A DNA stretch of 64,000 bases from Psychrobacter sp. NG254. Its GTDB lineage: Bacteria; Pseudomonadota; Gammaproteobacteria; Pseudomonadales; Moraxellaceae. Where the stretch lies: the NCBI RefSeq assembly GCF_015277735.1, contig NZ_JADHDA010000003.1:372001-436000 (forward strand), written 5' to 3'. This document shows, piece after piece, positions 54,573-63,696 of the stretch (position 1 is the stretch's first letter; each line of letters starts with the position of its first letter). A program made the position numbers and the translations under genes. Under the pieces are notes generated by a model. It searched no databases and was not told the DNA's origin. It saw only the letters and a program-made list of their open reading frames with translations.

Positions 54573-56762
54573 ATGATGACAAACAATCAGACAGCAGATA
54601 GCGCAAACACAATTAACGAACAAGAAGGTTTTTCAGCCCAGCGTGACGATGCAGGCATCGTCACTGTGATGATAGATCAAATTAACCGCAAAATGAATGT
54701 CATCGGTGAGGGTTTTGCAGAGGCGTTTGCAGCGATGGTCAATGCTTTCATCAATGATAAGGCAGCCATAGGCCTAATTCTCACATCGGCCAAAGACACC
54801 TTCGTAGTCGGGGCAGATCTTAATCAGTTGTCTGCCATCAAGACAGCTGAGCAAGCATTTACATTGACTGAAGGGCTCAAAGGCAGTATGCGTCAGCTTG
54901 AAACCTCAGGGAAACCTGTCGTCGCTGCCATGACAGGCACCGCATTGGGTGGCGGTTTAGAGCTTGCGTTAGCGTGTCATTACCGTATCGCTATTGAGGC
55001 ACCCAAAACCAAGCTTGGTCTACCTGAGGTTAAGTTGGGCTTGTTGCCAGGTGGCGGTGGTACGCAGCGTTTGCCTCGATTGGTGGGTATTCAAGCAGCA
55101 CTGGAACTGATGACCCAAGGTCGTGATCTGGGCCCAATAGCGGCAAAAGGTATCGGTCTCATCGATGCCACTGCCACTGACCGAACAGACATGATGTTGC
55201 AGGCTAAAAACTGGATTCAGGATAATCCAAGCGCGCAGCAGCCATGGGATAAAAAAGGCTTTAAAATCCCCGGCGGTGATAGCAAGCATGCTAGCGTCGT
55301 ACCGATTTTTTCTATCGCACCCGCTATGGCGAATCAAAAATCACACGGCAACTATCCTGCGATCACTCATATTATGTCTTGTGTGTTTGAAGGCTGCTTA
55401 GTGGATATCGATACAGGGCTTGAGATTGAGTCACGTTATTTCGCAGCTTGTGTGCTGTCTGCTGAATCTAGAAACATGATCAATACCCTGTGGACTCAGC
55501 TCAATAGCATCAAAAAGGGTCAGTCTCGCCCTCAAGGATTTGCACGCACAACCACCAAAAAAGTCGGTATCTTGGGTGCTGGCATGATGGGTGCTGGCAT
55601 CGCTTATGTCACTGCCAAAGCTGGTATCGATGTCGTTCTGCTAGACACTGACATGGCAGGCGCTGAAAAAGGCAAAGCGTACTCTGCCAATATTTTGGAC
55701 AAAGCGATCAGCCGTAAACGCTCAACAGAAGAGAAAAAACAAGCCCTTCTACAACGTATCAAGCCAACAGTCTCTTATGAGGATTTGGCTGATTGCGATC
55801 TTATCATCGAAGCGGTGTTTGAAAACCGAGAGGTTAAAGCCAAGTGTACCCAGCAAAGTGAAGCGGTGATTTCAGATACTGCCGTTTATGCGTCTAATAC
55901 TTCAACACTGCCGATCACAGGACTGGCAAAAGCCAGTACACGCCCAAATCAATTCATTGGTCTACATTTCTTCTCGCCAGTAGACAAGATGCCATTGGTC
56001 GAGATTATCATGGGTGAGCAAACAGACGATGCGACGTTGGCCAAAGCGTTTGACTATGTATTACAAATCGGCAAAACGCCTATCGTCGTCAATGACAGTC
56101 GCGGTTTTTATACGTCGCGGGTATTTGGCACCTATGTATCAGAGGGTATTGCGATGCTAGGAGAGGGCGTGCATCCGCGCAGCATTGAAGTCGCTGGTAT
56201 AAAAACAGGCATGCCGATGCCGCCATTAGCATTACAAGATGAGGTGTCGTTAAGTCTAGCACTGCATGTCAGCGAACAGCAACAGTTTGATATGGCAGCA
56301 GAAGGCAAGCCGATGGCGGTACGTCCTTCATACGAGATACTCAAAACACTGGTCAATGAGCATGGGCGTGAAGGCAAAAAAAATGGCAAAGGCTTTTATG
56401 AGTATCCCTCAGGAAGCGACAAGCATTTATGGCCTGAGCTGATGACTTTATACCCACCAAAATCAGAGCAACCCTCGCAGCAAGATTTGGTCGATCGTTT
56501 GATGTTTATTCAAGCCAATGAATCTGCCAAGTGTTATGAAGAAAACGTGGTGCGCTCGGTTGCCGATACCAACATAGGGTCGATCTTTGGCTGGGGGTTT
56601 GCACCGCATCAGGGCGGGACCCTACAGTTCATCAATTCGATGGGCGTGAGTGCGTTTGTTGAACGTAGTCGTGAGCTGGCTGCAAGTTATGGCGAACGTT
56701 TTGAGCCTGCTCAGATATTGTTAGACATGGCAGCAAAAGGTGAGGCGTTTTCTGATGACTGA
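54573..56762 (+). CDS. Fused enoyl-CoA hydratase / 3-hydroxyacyl-CoA dehydrogenase (FadB/FadJ-like)
   Basis: 729 residues. The N-terminal crotonase domain (1 to about 290) shows MTGTALGGGLELALACHYRIA and LGLPEVKLGLLPGGGGTQRLPR with both catalytic Glu positions. The dehydrogenase half starts near residue 330 with KKVGILGAGMMGAGIAYVTA (NAD) and continues with FIGLHFFSPVDKMPLVEII and a C-terminal domain duplication. It performs hydration and oxidation of enoyl-CoA. The stop overlaps the next gene by 8 bases. Confidence 0.95.
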   Translation: MMTNNQTADSANTINEQEGFSAQRDDAGIVTVMIDQINRKMNVIGEGFAEAFAAMVNAFINDKAAIGLILTSAKDTFVVGADLNQLSAIKTAEQAFTLTEGLKGSMRQLETSGKPVVAAMTGTALGGGLELALACHYRIAIEAPKTKLGLPEVKLGLLPGGGGTQRLPRLVGIQAALELMTQGRDLGPIAAKGIGLIDATATDRTDMMLQAKNWIQDNPSAQQPWDKKGFKIPGGDSKHASVVPIFSIAPAMANQKSHGNYPAITHIMSCVFEGCLVDIDTGLEIESRYFAACVLSAESRNMINTLWTQLNSIKKGQSRPQGFARTTTKKVGILGAGMMGAGIAYVTAKAGIDVVLLDTDMAGAEKGKAYSANILDKAISRKRSTEEKKQALLQRIKPTVSYEDLADCDLIIEAVFENREVKAKCTQQSEAVISDTAVYASNTSTLPITGLAKASTRPNQFIGLHFFSPVDKMPLVEIIMGEQTDDATLAKAFDYVLQIGKTPIVVNDSRGFYTSRVFGTYVSEGIAMLGEGVHPRSIEVAGIKTGMPMPPLALQDEVSLSLALHVSEQQQFDMAAEGKPMAVRPSYEILKTLVNEHGREGKKNGKGFYEYPSGSDKHLWPELMTLYPPKSEQPSQQDLVDRLMFIQANESAKCYEENVVRSVADTNIGSIFGWGFAPHQGGTLQFINSMGVSAFVERSRELAASYGERFEPAQILLDMAAKGEAFSDD

Positions 56763-57882
56763 TAGGCATGTATCAAATCATGATCAAATGGGGGACTGTC
56801 TACAAGGGTTACGAGTGGTCGATCTGACTCGTAATCTACCTGGGCCTTTTGCCACGCGCTTGCTTGCCGATTTGGGTGCCGATATCCTTAAAATTGAACC
56901 CAAGCAGGGCGACCCTGCCAGAGTGTTTGGCGAATTATTCGCGGCTCTCAATCACGGCAAGACGACCGAAAAACATGATTTCAATGATCCCAAAGCGATT
57001 GAAGCTATTAAGGCACATCTGACCCATGCCGATGTGATGCTAGACAGTTTTCGGCCGGGTGTCTTAGCCGATATGGGGCTAGATGCTAAGACACTCCATA
57101 CTATTAACCCAAAACTAGTAATGGTATCTATTACTGGCTATGGCGTAGCAGGTAGCTACTTAGAAAAGGCTACTTACTCAGAAGACGGTGATCCAGTCAG
57201 TCATCATTGGGCCGATAAAGCGGGTCATGACATCAATTTTATGGCGATGAGTGGTGTACTCGACCAGCTAAAAACAGCGCAGGGCGAGCAGGCCATGCCC
57301 AATATTCAGTTTGCGGATTTGGCAGGTGGGAGTGACACCGCAGTGATTGCGCTACTGGCTGCTGTATTTGCCGCGCAGCGCACAAGTCAAGGACGCCACA
57401 TTTTTATTAGCATGACGCATAGCCTATATAATCACATGGTCATGCCAAAGGTCACAGGCAAACTGATTAATCGCCTTTCAGGACATGGCCTAAACGACAC
57501 GCTACTGCCGCAGCATGATTTTTTGGGCGGTGCGCTGCCTTGCTATCGACTGTATCAAACCTCAGACCATCGTTATATGGCCGTTGGTGCTTTGGAGTTG
57601 AAGTTTTGGCAAGGTCTGTGTGAAGTACTTGAGCTGCCCGCACTCAAAAAAATACATTGGCAGCTGGGTATGCTGCCTAATATGGCTGATAGCCTATCAG
57701 CGATAGAGACGCTTACGGAGATATTTGCTACGCAAACGCTTGAACATTGGCAGCGTGTGTTTGCGGCAACTGATGTCTGTGTGACGCCTGTACTGAGTTT
57801 GCAAGAAGCCCAAGCGCATCCTTTATTTGCACATCAAGATGAGCATCATACAACGTCAGGATGGCAGCAAGTAAATGAATAA
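56755..57882 (+). CDS. CaiB/BaiF-family CoA transferase, possibly alpha-methylacyl-CoA racemase
   Basis: 375 residues from ATG 56755, overlapping the previous stop (ATGACTGA). The N-terminus LQGLRVVDLTRNLPGPFATRLLADLGADILKIEP is the class-III CoA-transferase Rossmann start. NIQFADLAGGSDTAVIALLAAVF fits the AMACR-like branch. The longer GDP(A)RVFGELFAALNHGKTTEKHDF region also agrees. A racemase in a beta-oxidation operon would make (S)-2-methylacyl-CoA available to the dehydrogenase. Confidence 0.88.
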   Translation: MTDRHVSNHDQMGDCLQGLRVVDLTRNLPGPFATRLLADLGADILKIEPKQGDPARVFGELFAALNHGKTTEKHDFNDPKAIEAIKAHLTHADVMLDSFRPGVLADMGLDAKTLHTINPKLVMVSITGYGVAGSYLEKATYSEDGDPVSHHWADKAGHDINFMAMSGVLDQLKTAQGEQAMPNIQFADLAGGSDTAVIALLAAVFAAQRTSQGRHIFISMTHSLYNHMVMPKVTGKLINRLSGHGLNDTLLPQHDFLGGALPCYRLYQTSDHRYMAVGALELKFWQGLCEVLELPALKKIHWQLGMLPNMADSLSAIETLTEIFATQTLEHWQRVFAATDVCVTPVLSLQEAQAHPLFAHQDEHHTTSGWQQVNE

Positions 57883-58123
57883 CTGACATGGAAATAGCCT
57901 TAGATGTAGACGATAGCATAATCAGCACCTTGGCCTGAAATGAGTTAAACGGTTTTATCTCTAAACAGTATTATCATTGCATAGGTGATTAGCCAAAATC
58001 GACTTTCTATCAACCGGAATTAACCTTGTATGTCTATAATCGGCTATCTAAAATTGCCTGAATAAGAGACAATATATAGTATAGATGTTTAACAACGCTC
58101 ACCAGATCACAAGGCCGTTCCGA

Positions 58124-58825
58124 ATGACCGATAATAACCCGTATAATTTTTTACCTTTGCAGCCTACCGGTAGAAACGAGACTGATACTGCCAATACCTA
58201 TCATCCTGAAGATATGATAAAAATACACGAGCAGCAGTTTCTCATTCAAGTGCCTGAAGAGAAGCTGACAGAGTTTTTGCCAGCACTGAAAGCATTCTAC
58301 GACATTGATAACAATACCTTAGATGTCAGTGCTATTATTTTTGATGCAATCGCAGATGCTGCTATTATTTACAATCACAAAGTCAAAGTAGGCGGCTATC
58401 AACTGCTAGGTGGGTTGGTAGAGGAGTCGATTGAATATGATGAAGATAATAACAGTGAGGAAGGCGTTGAAGATAAAGATATCAAAGCATATACACTAGA
58501 ATGCCAACGCACTTTTTTCATTAACGATGTAGAGATACCTTATCATTTCAATCTATTTATCTATGGTGATGGTTACTCTACTTTGACCAAAAAAGACACC
58601 GTGCTAGAAAAAATGTATTGGTTCGTCAGAGGAAGGTTCGAAGAGGACTTATTGGACGCTTCTGAAGATAACGATACGTTGGAGTCTATCAATGAGCAAT
58701 TGGCCAGTTTAGATATACGTACAATGGATTTAACGACTGTAGATGAGATAATAAGCTATGTAGAGGACAGTATCATAGACGATGCTATGATAGATGAGCT
58801 CAACAAGTTATTAGATGCTAAGTAA
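58124..58825 (+). CDS. Hypothetical acidic protein
   Basis: 233 residues from ATG 58124 (AAGG 9 bases before); an in-frame ATG at 58085 has no ribosome site. Strongly acidic (EYDEDNNSEEGVEDKDIKAY; many Asp/Glu at the C-terminus), soluble, no signal. I recognise no domain. It is isolated between the CoA-transferase and an SRPBCC gene. Confidence 0.65.
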   Translation: MTDNNPYNFLPLQPTGRNETDTANTYHPEDMIKIHEQQFLIQVPEEKLTEFLPALKAFYDIDNNTLDVSAIIFDAIADAAIIYNHKVKVGGYQLLGGLVEESIEYDEDNNSEEGVEDKDIKAYTLECQRTFFINDVEIPYHFNLFIYGDGYSTLTKKDTVLEKMYWFVRGRFEEDLLDASEDNDTLESINEQLASLDIRTMDLTTVDEIISYVEDSIIDDAMIDELNKLLDAK

Positions 58826-58928
58826 TGTGAAAGATGAGTTTGTAAGTTGATTAATGCAGATTTTGCTCAGATGCTGAGAACAAACATTCAACAGATCCTA
58901 ATCTAAATAACCTTAACAGGACAATATC

Positions 58929-59372
58929 ATGTTTAAAATAAAAGTAGAACGAATTGTCAAAAAACCGATTGATGAGGTGTTTGAGGCACTGAGTGACCAT
59001 GCCAGTTATGGCTCATTTAAGGCGGTAGGGGTTGCTAAGTTGGTGAATGAAGGTGACGAGGAGCGCAATGGCGTTGGAGCTTTACGTACCATTCAAACGG
59101 GACCTGTTAAATTTTGGGAGCGAATTACGGCGTTTGAGCGTCCCACTCATATGCAATACAAAATCGAAAAATCTAAACCTGTAAAAATGCAACATGATAA
59201 AGGCGTCATTGATTTAAAAGATTTGGGCGATGGCACCACACATGTGACTTGGGTATCTGAGGGTCGAATAACTATACCATTGCCATTAATCGGTCGTCTA
59301 TTTGATCGTCAAATGCAGAAACAAGGAACCATAGGGTTTAGTAGCATACTCAAATCCATAGAAAGCCGCTAA
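58929..59372 (+). CDS. SRPBCC (START/Bet v1-like) family protein
   Basis: 147 residues forming one ligand-cavity helix-grip domain: ERIVKKPIDEVFEALSDHASYGSF at the start, then beta strands (GALRTIQTGPVKFWERITAFERPTHMQYKIE) and a C-terminal helix (RLFDRQMQKQGTIGFSSILKSIE). Bacterial members bind lipids or act as polyketide cyclase-like or stress proteins. No ligand can be inferred. AGGA lies upstream of the ATG. Confidence 0.82.
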   Translation: MFKIKVERIVKKPIDEVFEALSDHASYGSFKAVGVAKLVNEGDEERNGVGALRTIQTGPVKFWERITAFERPTHMQYKIEKSKPVKMQHDKGVIDLKDLGDGTTHVTWVSEGRITIPLPLIGRLFDRQMQKQGTIGFSSILKSIESR

Positions 59373-59422
59373 ATTAGCGGCAATGTTTGGTTGTTCGATA
59401 TATTTATTTAGGACATGCCCTA

Positions 59423-59451
59423 GTGATGGCTTACTTTATTTAAGCCATCAC
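59423..59451. terminator. Hairpin between convergent genes
   Basis: GTGATGGCTTA / TAAGCCATCAC, an 11-bp perfect stem with a 7-base loop, between SRPBCC (+) and DUF1244 (-). T runs are weak on both sides. Confidence 0.6.
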
Positions 59452-59459
59452 GGTCAGTT

Positions 59460-59771
59460 TTAATCCGCTTTATTCTTGGCCGCTTCAATCTCGTTAAAGC
59501 GTGCTAACTGCTCTGGCGTTGCTTTCTGTTGATACTTCTCTTTCCACTCAGCATAAGGCATGCCATAAACAAGCTCGCGCGCATCTTCGTATTCGATTTC
59601 AATACCACGCTCTTCACCAGCTGCTTTATACCATTTGGATAAACAGTTGCGACAAAAGTCGGCAAGGTTCATTAGCTCAATATTTTGTACATCTTTACGC
59701 TCGTCTAAATGAGCCAATAAGCGACGAAATGCCGCTGCTTCTAATTCGATATTTGATTCTAATTTTGCCAT
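59460..59771 (-). CDS. DUF1244 domain protein
   Basis: 103 residues matching the short all-helical DUF1244 family: AAAFRRLLAHLDERKDVQNIELMNLADFCRNCLSKWYKAAGEERG, with the conserved FCRNCLxKWY. Function unknown. AGGAAAAACCTT lies upstream of the ATG. It is monocistronic. Confidence 0.9.
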   Translation of the reverse strand: MAKLESNIELEAAAFRRLLAHLDERKDVQNIELMNLADFCRNCLSKWYKAAGEERGIEIEYEDARELVYGMPYAEWKEKYQQKATPEQLARFNEIEAAKNKAD

Positions 59772-59996
59772 AAGGTTTTTCCTAGTTATAATTGAGTCAT
59801 TTCAAAACTGAAATGATACTAACGATATAAATATTGCGCAACCTATGTCGTTCTATATTAAAAAAGGTATACAAGAAAACTTGGCAAACTCGTTGTATTA
59901 GCTATATTTTAAATAAAATGAGGGGAATAATATCACCTCATTTTAGTCAAAATTGTTATATGTCGGAATGATTAAAAGCCTTTAAGCTAAGTTAAA

Positions 59997-61283
59997 TTAC
60001 TGCATCTGACAAAGTGTTTTAGTGACTTCTAAAAACTCCTCTATATCTTGTAGATTATGGCAGTGGATGGGTGATACACGAATTGAACCTTTCAAACCAA
60101 ATGATTCCAACATTCTTGATGAGTAAGGGCTTGATAATAAACGTTCGAAAGTGACTACCCCTGCGGCTTCATAATGATCTACCGCTTTTTTATATTCTAA
60201 ATTGTCAAAACCAATAGCCATAATAAAGTCTTTTTGGGTCAAGTCTTTGCAATCTAAATAGACATTTACGCCGTCTATATGCCTTAATCCTTGTACATTT
60301 TCAGTGCCTTCTAACATTGCGTGCATTAATGCTCTTTCATGCAATTTGATACGGGTCATACCTTCTACAAAAAGCTCTCTTCTTTTCGTTGACGTAATGA
60401 ATTGCTCTCCTAACCAACACACATAATTGACGACTTCAGTGACTGCTGCAAAATGTGCTGGGGCAGGGCTACCAAGTTGCCAATAATCGTGTGGTTTCGC
60501 AATTAACTTATTGTGTGGTAATTTCGCCAATCGCTCTGATACGTAACCAACTCCAAAACCACGTGGACCAAAAAACTTATAAGGCGCAAAATTAATCCCG
60601 TCAACGGGGACTTTGCTCACATCGATAATCCCATGTGGTGCATGTTGTACGGCATCAGCCACAATATACAGATCAGGTTTAATCTTTCTTGCTTCGGCCA
60701 CTATTTTGGCTTCATCCAATAAGGCACCAGACACATTTGATGCATACATAAAACTTAATAGACAGGTATCTTGGTCAATCAGTTTGATCACATCCTCAAC
60801 ATCGACGCCACCCGTCACAGGGTTAGTCTTAGCCACTCTTAATTCTTTCCCTGTCGCTTTGGCATAAGAAGCCATTGCGTCATAAGCCGAAGGGTGTTCT
60901 AACAAGGTTGTCACCACATTACTGCCAGGTACATTCTCCATCACGGTTCTGACTATATCAAACATGACCATAGAGGCAGTGAGCGATGTAACGATACTGC
61001 CTTTATCAATATTTAAGATGGTTTCTATGGAACGATACCCTTCTTCTTGGATATCCATCAGCCATTTCGCAGTTGTATTACCATGTTCCGGACAGTCTGG
61101 TAATTCATCTAATTCTTTAAAAATATTACTGGCCGCTTTCAATCTAAACGAGCCGCCTGAGTTATCGAAAAAAAGCCTTTTTGTTTTATTAATTGGGTCG
61201 ATATCCACGTGATAAAATTTGTCTTTAATCATCTCACTCAAGGACTCACTAAAAAGCTCACCTTGTTCAATGTTGTATTTCAT
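59997..61283 (-). CDS. Class-V PLP enzyme (cysteine desulfurase/kynureninase-like)
   Basis: 428 residues, fold type I. The N-terminal FFDNSGGSFRLKAA, the PLP-phosphate SLTASMVMFDIV region, VADAVQHAPHGIIDVSKV and the Schiff-base Lys in NFAPYKFFGPRGFGVGYV are readable. The family includes desulfurases, kynureninase and isopenicillin N epimerase-like enzymes; I cannot choose. It lies downstream of a DAACS transporter on the same strand, suggesting catabolism of an imported amino acid or dicarboxylate. Confidence 0.85.
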   Translation of the reverse strand: MKYNIEQGELFSESLSEMIKDKFYHVDIDPINKTKRLFFDNSGGSFRLKAASNIFKELDELPDCPEHGNTTAKWLMDIQEEGYRSIETILNIDKGSIVTSLTASMVMFDIVRTVMENVPGSNVVTTLLEHPSAYDAMASYAKATGKELRVAKTNPVTGGVDVEDVIKLIDQDTCLLSFMYASNVSGALLDEAKIVAEARKIKPDLYIVADAVQHAPHGIIDVSKVPVDGINFAPYKFFGPRGFGVGYVSERLAKLPHNKLIAKPHDYWQLGSPAPAHFAAVTEVVNYVCWLGEQFITSTKRRELFVEGMTRIKLHERALMHAMLEGTENVQGLRHIDGVNVYLDCKDLTQKDFIMAIGFDNLEYKKAVDHYEAAGVVTFERLLSSPYSSRMLESFGLKGSIRVSPIHCHNLQDIEEFLEVTKTLCQMQ

Positions 61284-61325
61284 GACGATTATCCTATTAT
61301 TTTTAAAAAATTAAGAGTGCGCAAG

Positions 61326-61367
61326 CAAAGCAGATAATAAAATCACAACACCGTATTCTCTGCTTTG
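61326..61367 (-). other. Hairpin between transporter and PLP-enzyme genes
   Basis: CAAAGCAGA / TCTGCTTTG, a 9-bp stem with a 24-base loop in the 120-bp gap of the operon. It could reduce read-through from transporter to enzyme; there is no clean T run. Confidence 0.45.
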
Positions 61368-61404
61368 TTTAATAGTTTTAGCTCTATTGTTTAATGTAAG
61401 AGAG

Positions 61405-62634
61405 TTATGTTTTGGCTGATTTTACTTCTTGATTGGGTTCAATCTCGTCTTCAAATAAGTTTTCTATTCTGGCAATACAAAGCGTTGAAACCATATCGCC
61501 TGTTACGTTGAGTGTGGTATGTCCCATATCAATTATTCTGTAGATTGCCGCAATTAAGCCGATAATATCAGCAGGTAAACCAATTGAGTCCAATAGAATA
61601 ACCATCATCACGATGCCACCACCTGGAATCCCCGGTGAACCAATTGCTATTAGCGTTGCCATAGTGATGGTCATAAATTGTTGAAAGAGTGTCATCTCGA
61701 TGCCATATATCTGAGCGACAAACATAGTCCCAACGGCGAAATAAACAGCTGCGCCATTCATATTAATCGTTGCGCCCAGAGGAAGAGAAAAACCTGCTAG
61801 CTCTTTTGTCACACCAAATTTTTCTTCTGCGACTTTCATAGTGACGGGAAGAGAGCCTGAACTACTTGTTGTGCTCGCCGTAATAGCCCAAACGGCAGGG
61901 ATATGTTTGAAAAATTCTTTTAAACTTACTTTAGCTACGAACTTTAATAGGAAAATATATAAGAATAGAACAACGCAGATCATCGCTACATAATCAGCCA
62001 AAATAAATTTAGCCAACGGTCCAAATATCTCAAAACCATACTCACCAACTGAGGCAGCGATTAGTGCAGCAACACCATAAGGAGAAAATCCCATAATAAT
62101 GTCAGTAACCTTAAGCATTATTTCCGTTCCACTATCAACAACCTTCTTGAAGGGCTCGCTTTGTTTGCCTAGTATTGTCATCCCAATACCAAAAAAGGAA
62201 GAGAAGATAATAATTTGCATCAAATTACCCTCAGCGAGCGCTTGAATAGGGTTAGTCGGTACCATGCTTAGCAGAGTTTCAGAAACACTAGCCATCTCTT
62301 TTACTGCCACTGGATCTGTTGAAATAATATTCATCTCAAAACCTTGTCCAGGCATCAATAAATTTGCAACAATAAGTCCAATGACTCCTGATAACAAAGT
62401 GGTTACGACATAAAATAGTAACGTTTTACTACCCACACGTTTTAACTTCTGTATGTCTCCCATATTGGAGATTCCACTTGCTATTGAGAAAGCCACGAGT
62501 GGTACAACTATCATCTTGATTAGGTTTAAGAACAGATCTCCAATGGGCTTTGCGATCAGCGCTTGCTCTTTAAAGAAGATGCCTGCGGCTATACCTATGG
62601 CAAATCCAATGAACACTTTCGTACTTAGTTGCAT
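61405..62634 (-). CDS. DAACS-family dicarboxylate/amino-acid:cation symporter
   Basis: About 409 residues from ATG 62634 (MQLSTKVFIGFAIG); in-frame ATG 62676 is an alternative. GltP/DctA-type transporter with eight helices, the serine-rich re-entrant loop (ITASTTSSSGSLPVT), ATINMNGAAVYFAV and GSPGIPGGGIVMMVILL. It imports dicarboxylic or acidic amino acids with Na+/H+. The best ribosome site (GGAAG) sits before ATG 62648, which is one base out of frame across an eight-A run; see the findings. Confidence 0.88.
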   Translation of the reverse strand: MQLSTKVFIGFAIGIAAGIFFKEQALIAKPIGDLFLNLIKMIVVPLVAFSIASGISNMGDIQKLKRVGSKTLLFYVVTTLLSGVIGLIVANLLMPGQGFEMNIISTDPVAVKEMASVSETLLSMVPTNPIQALAEGNLMQIIIFSSFFGIGMTILGKQSEPFKKVVDSGTEIMLKVTDIIMGFSPYGVAALIAASVGEYGFEIFGPLAKFILADYVAMICVVLFLYIFLLKFVAKVSLKEFFKHIPAVWAITASTTSSSGSLPVTMKVAEEKFGVTKELAGFSLPLGATINMNGAAVYFAVGTMFVAQIYGIEMTLFQQFMTITMATLIAIGSPGIPGGGIVMMVILLDSIGLPADIIGLIAAIYRIIDMGHTTLNVTGDMVSTLCIARIENLFEDEIEPNQEVKSAKT

Positions 62635-62842
62635 CTTTTTTTTCGCATAATGACACTTCCTATGTGTTACGTTCATGTGAGGTTCTAACCTGCAAGGCTA
62701 GTTAATGCTGTAGGAACAATGTTGCAACTATTGGTACAAAATTTATCCACTCCTAAATCTACCATTACAGTTAATATTATAATAATGAATTAAAACGGTT
62801 AGATATATTCAAACTATTAATATATAAACATGAGGTAATCTA

Positions 62843-63382
62843 ATGAAGACTGAGCAAATAGAAACATTTTTGATGATCACAGAAACAAAGAACTTATCTT
62901 TAGCGAGCAAAAACCTGTTCATCTCTCAATCGGCAGTTAGTCATCGTTTGCGCGCTCTAGAGGAACATCTTGACTGTGAGTTATTCATACGTGGACGTGG
63001 TGAAAAGCTAGTCACCTTGACACAAAAGGGAGAGGAGTTTGTTGAAATAGCAATGCGTTGGAAAGCATTATGGCGGGAAACAAGAATATGGGCATTACAA
63101 GAGTCTAAAATGAACTTAAGTGTAGCTAGTATTGATAGTTTAAATACTTGTGTGTTTTCAAATCTATATAAAGAATTGATTAATAACAATAATACAGATA
63201 ATAAGAAAGCTAGTGAAAGCAGCAATGGGATTACTTTAAATGTGAGTTCTCACTGGAGCAAAACTATTTATGACCTCATTGAGAATAACCCCAACCTTGG
63301 CAATGTTGACCACTCGATTTTTATTGAGATATGCAATACTACATTAACCTGCATCTCTTTATATATAAGGTCTTCAAGATAG
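62843..63382 (+). pseudogene. LysR-type regulator, truncated
   Basis: Only 179 residues against about 300 for the family. The HTH is intact (FLMITETKNLSLASKNLFISQSAVSHRLRALEEHLDCELFIRGRG), followed by the linker helix and the first part of the effector domain (LNVSSHWSKTIYDLIENNP). After that the frame loses family character; fragments such as LLRYA and NTTLTCISLY fall in different frames, suggesting frameshifts. It reads divergently from the transporter, its expected target. It is probably non-functional or DNA-binding only. Confidence 0.7.
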
Positions 63383-63696
63383 ATAATAAATTATACCTTT
63401 AAGGGTGGATTAAGTAAACGTATTTTTTAGTCTGAACATGGTCACCCTAATATTAGGGTCTTTTGACCACTTACCCCTACTCGATGGGTAAGCGAAATCT
63501 ACTGCAATATTAGTTATATTTGATGACTTGATTAGTATTTTCCCTAAGAAGCAGTGAATCTTTGATTTTTTACTTGCCGTTTCTGGCCTTAAATGCATCG
63601 AGATATATTTAAATGATAATTATTATGCAAATGCATGTCCGTCCAATTGAGTATCATATGGCTGTATATCTACCGTATTTTCTTATGGAATATTTA
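63383..63696. other. Degraded region with nested inverted repeat
   Basis: No real gene. ACCCTAATATTAGGGT (63444-63459) is a perfect 16-bp palindrome. It is nested within TGGTCA (63439-63444) and TGACCA (63464-63469). This may be the tip of a lost insertion sequence or a terminator. The frames here are short and unlike proteins. Confidence 0.4.

Noticed and set aside
63410..63598. 62-codon minus-strand frame near the LysR remnant
   Set aside because: Considered as a transposase relic because of the nested palindrome it crosses, but I cannot match it to a family.
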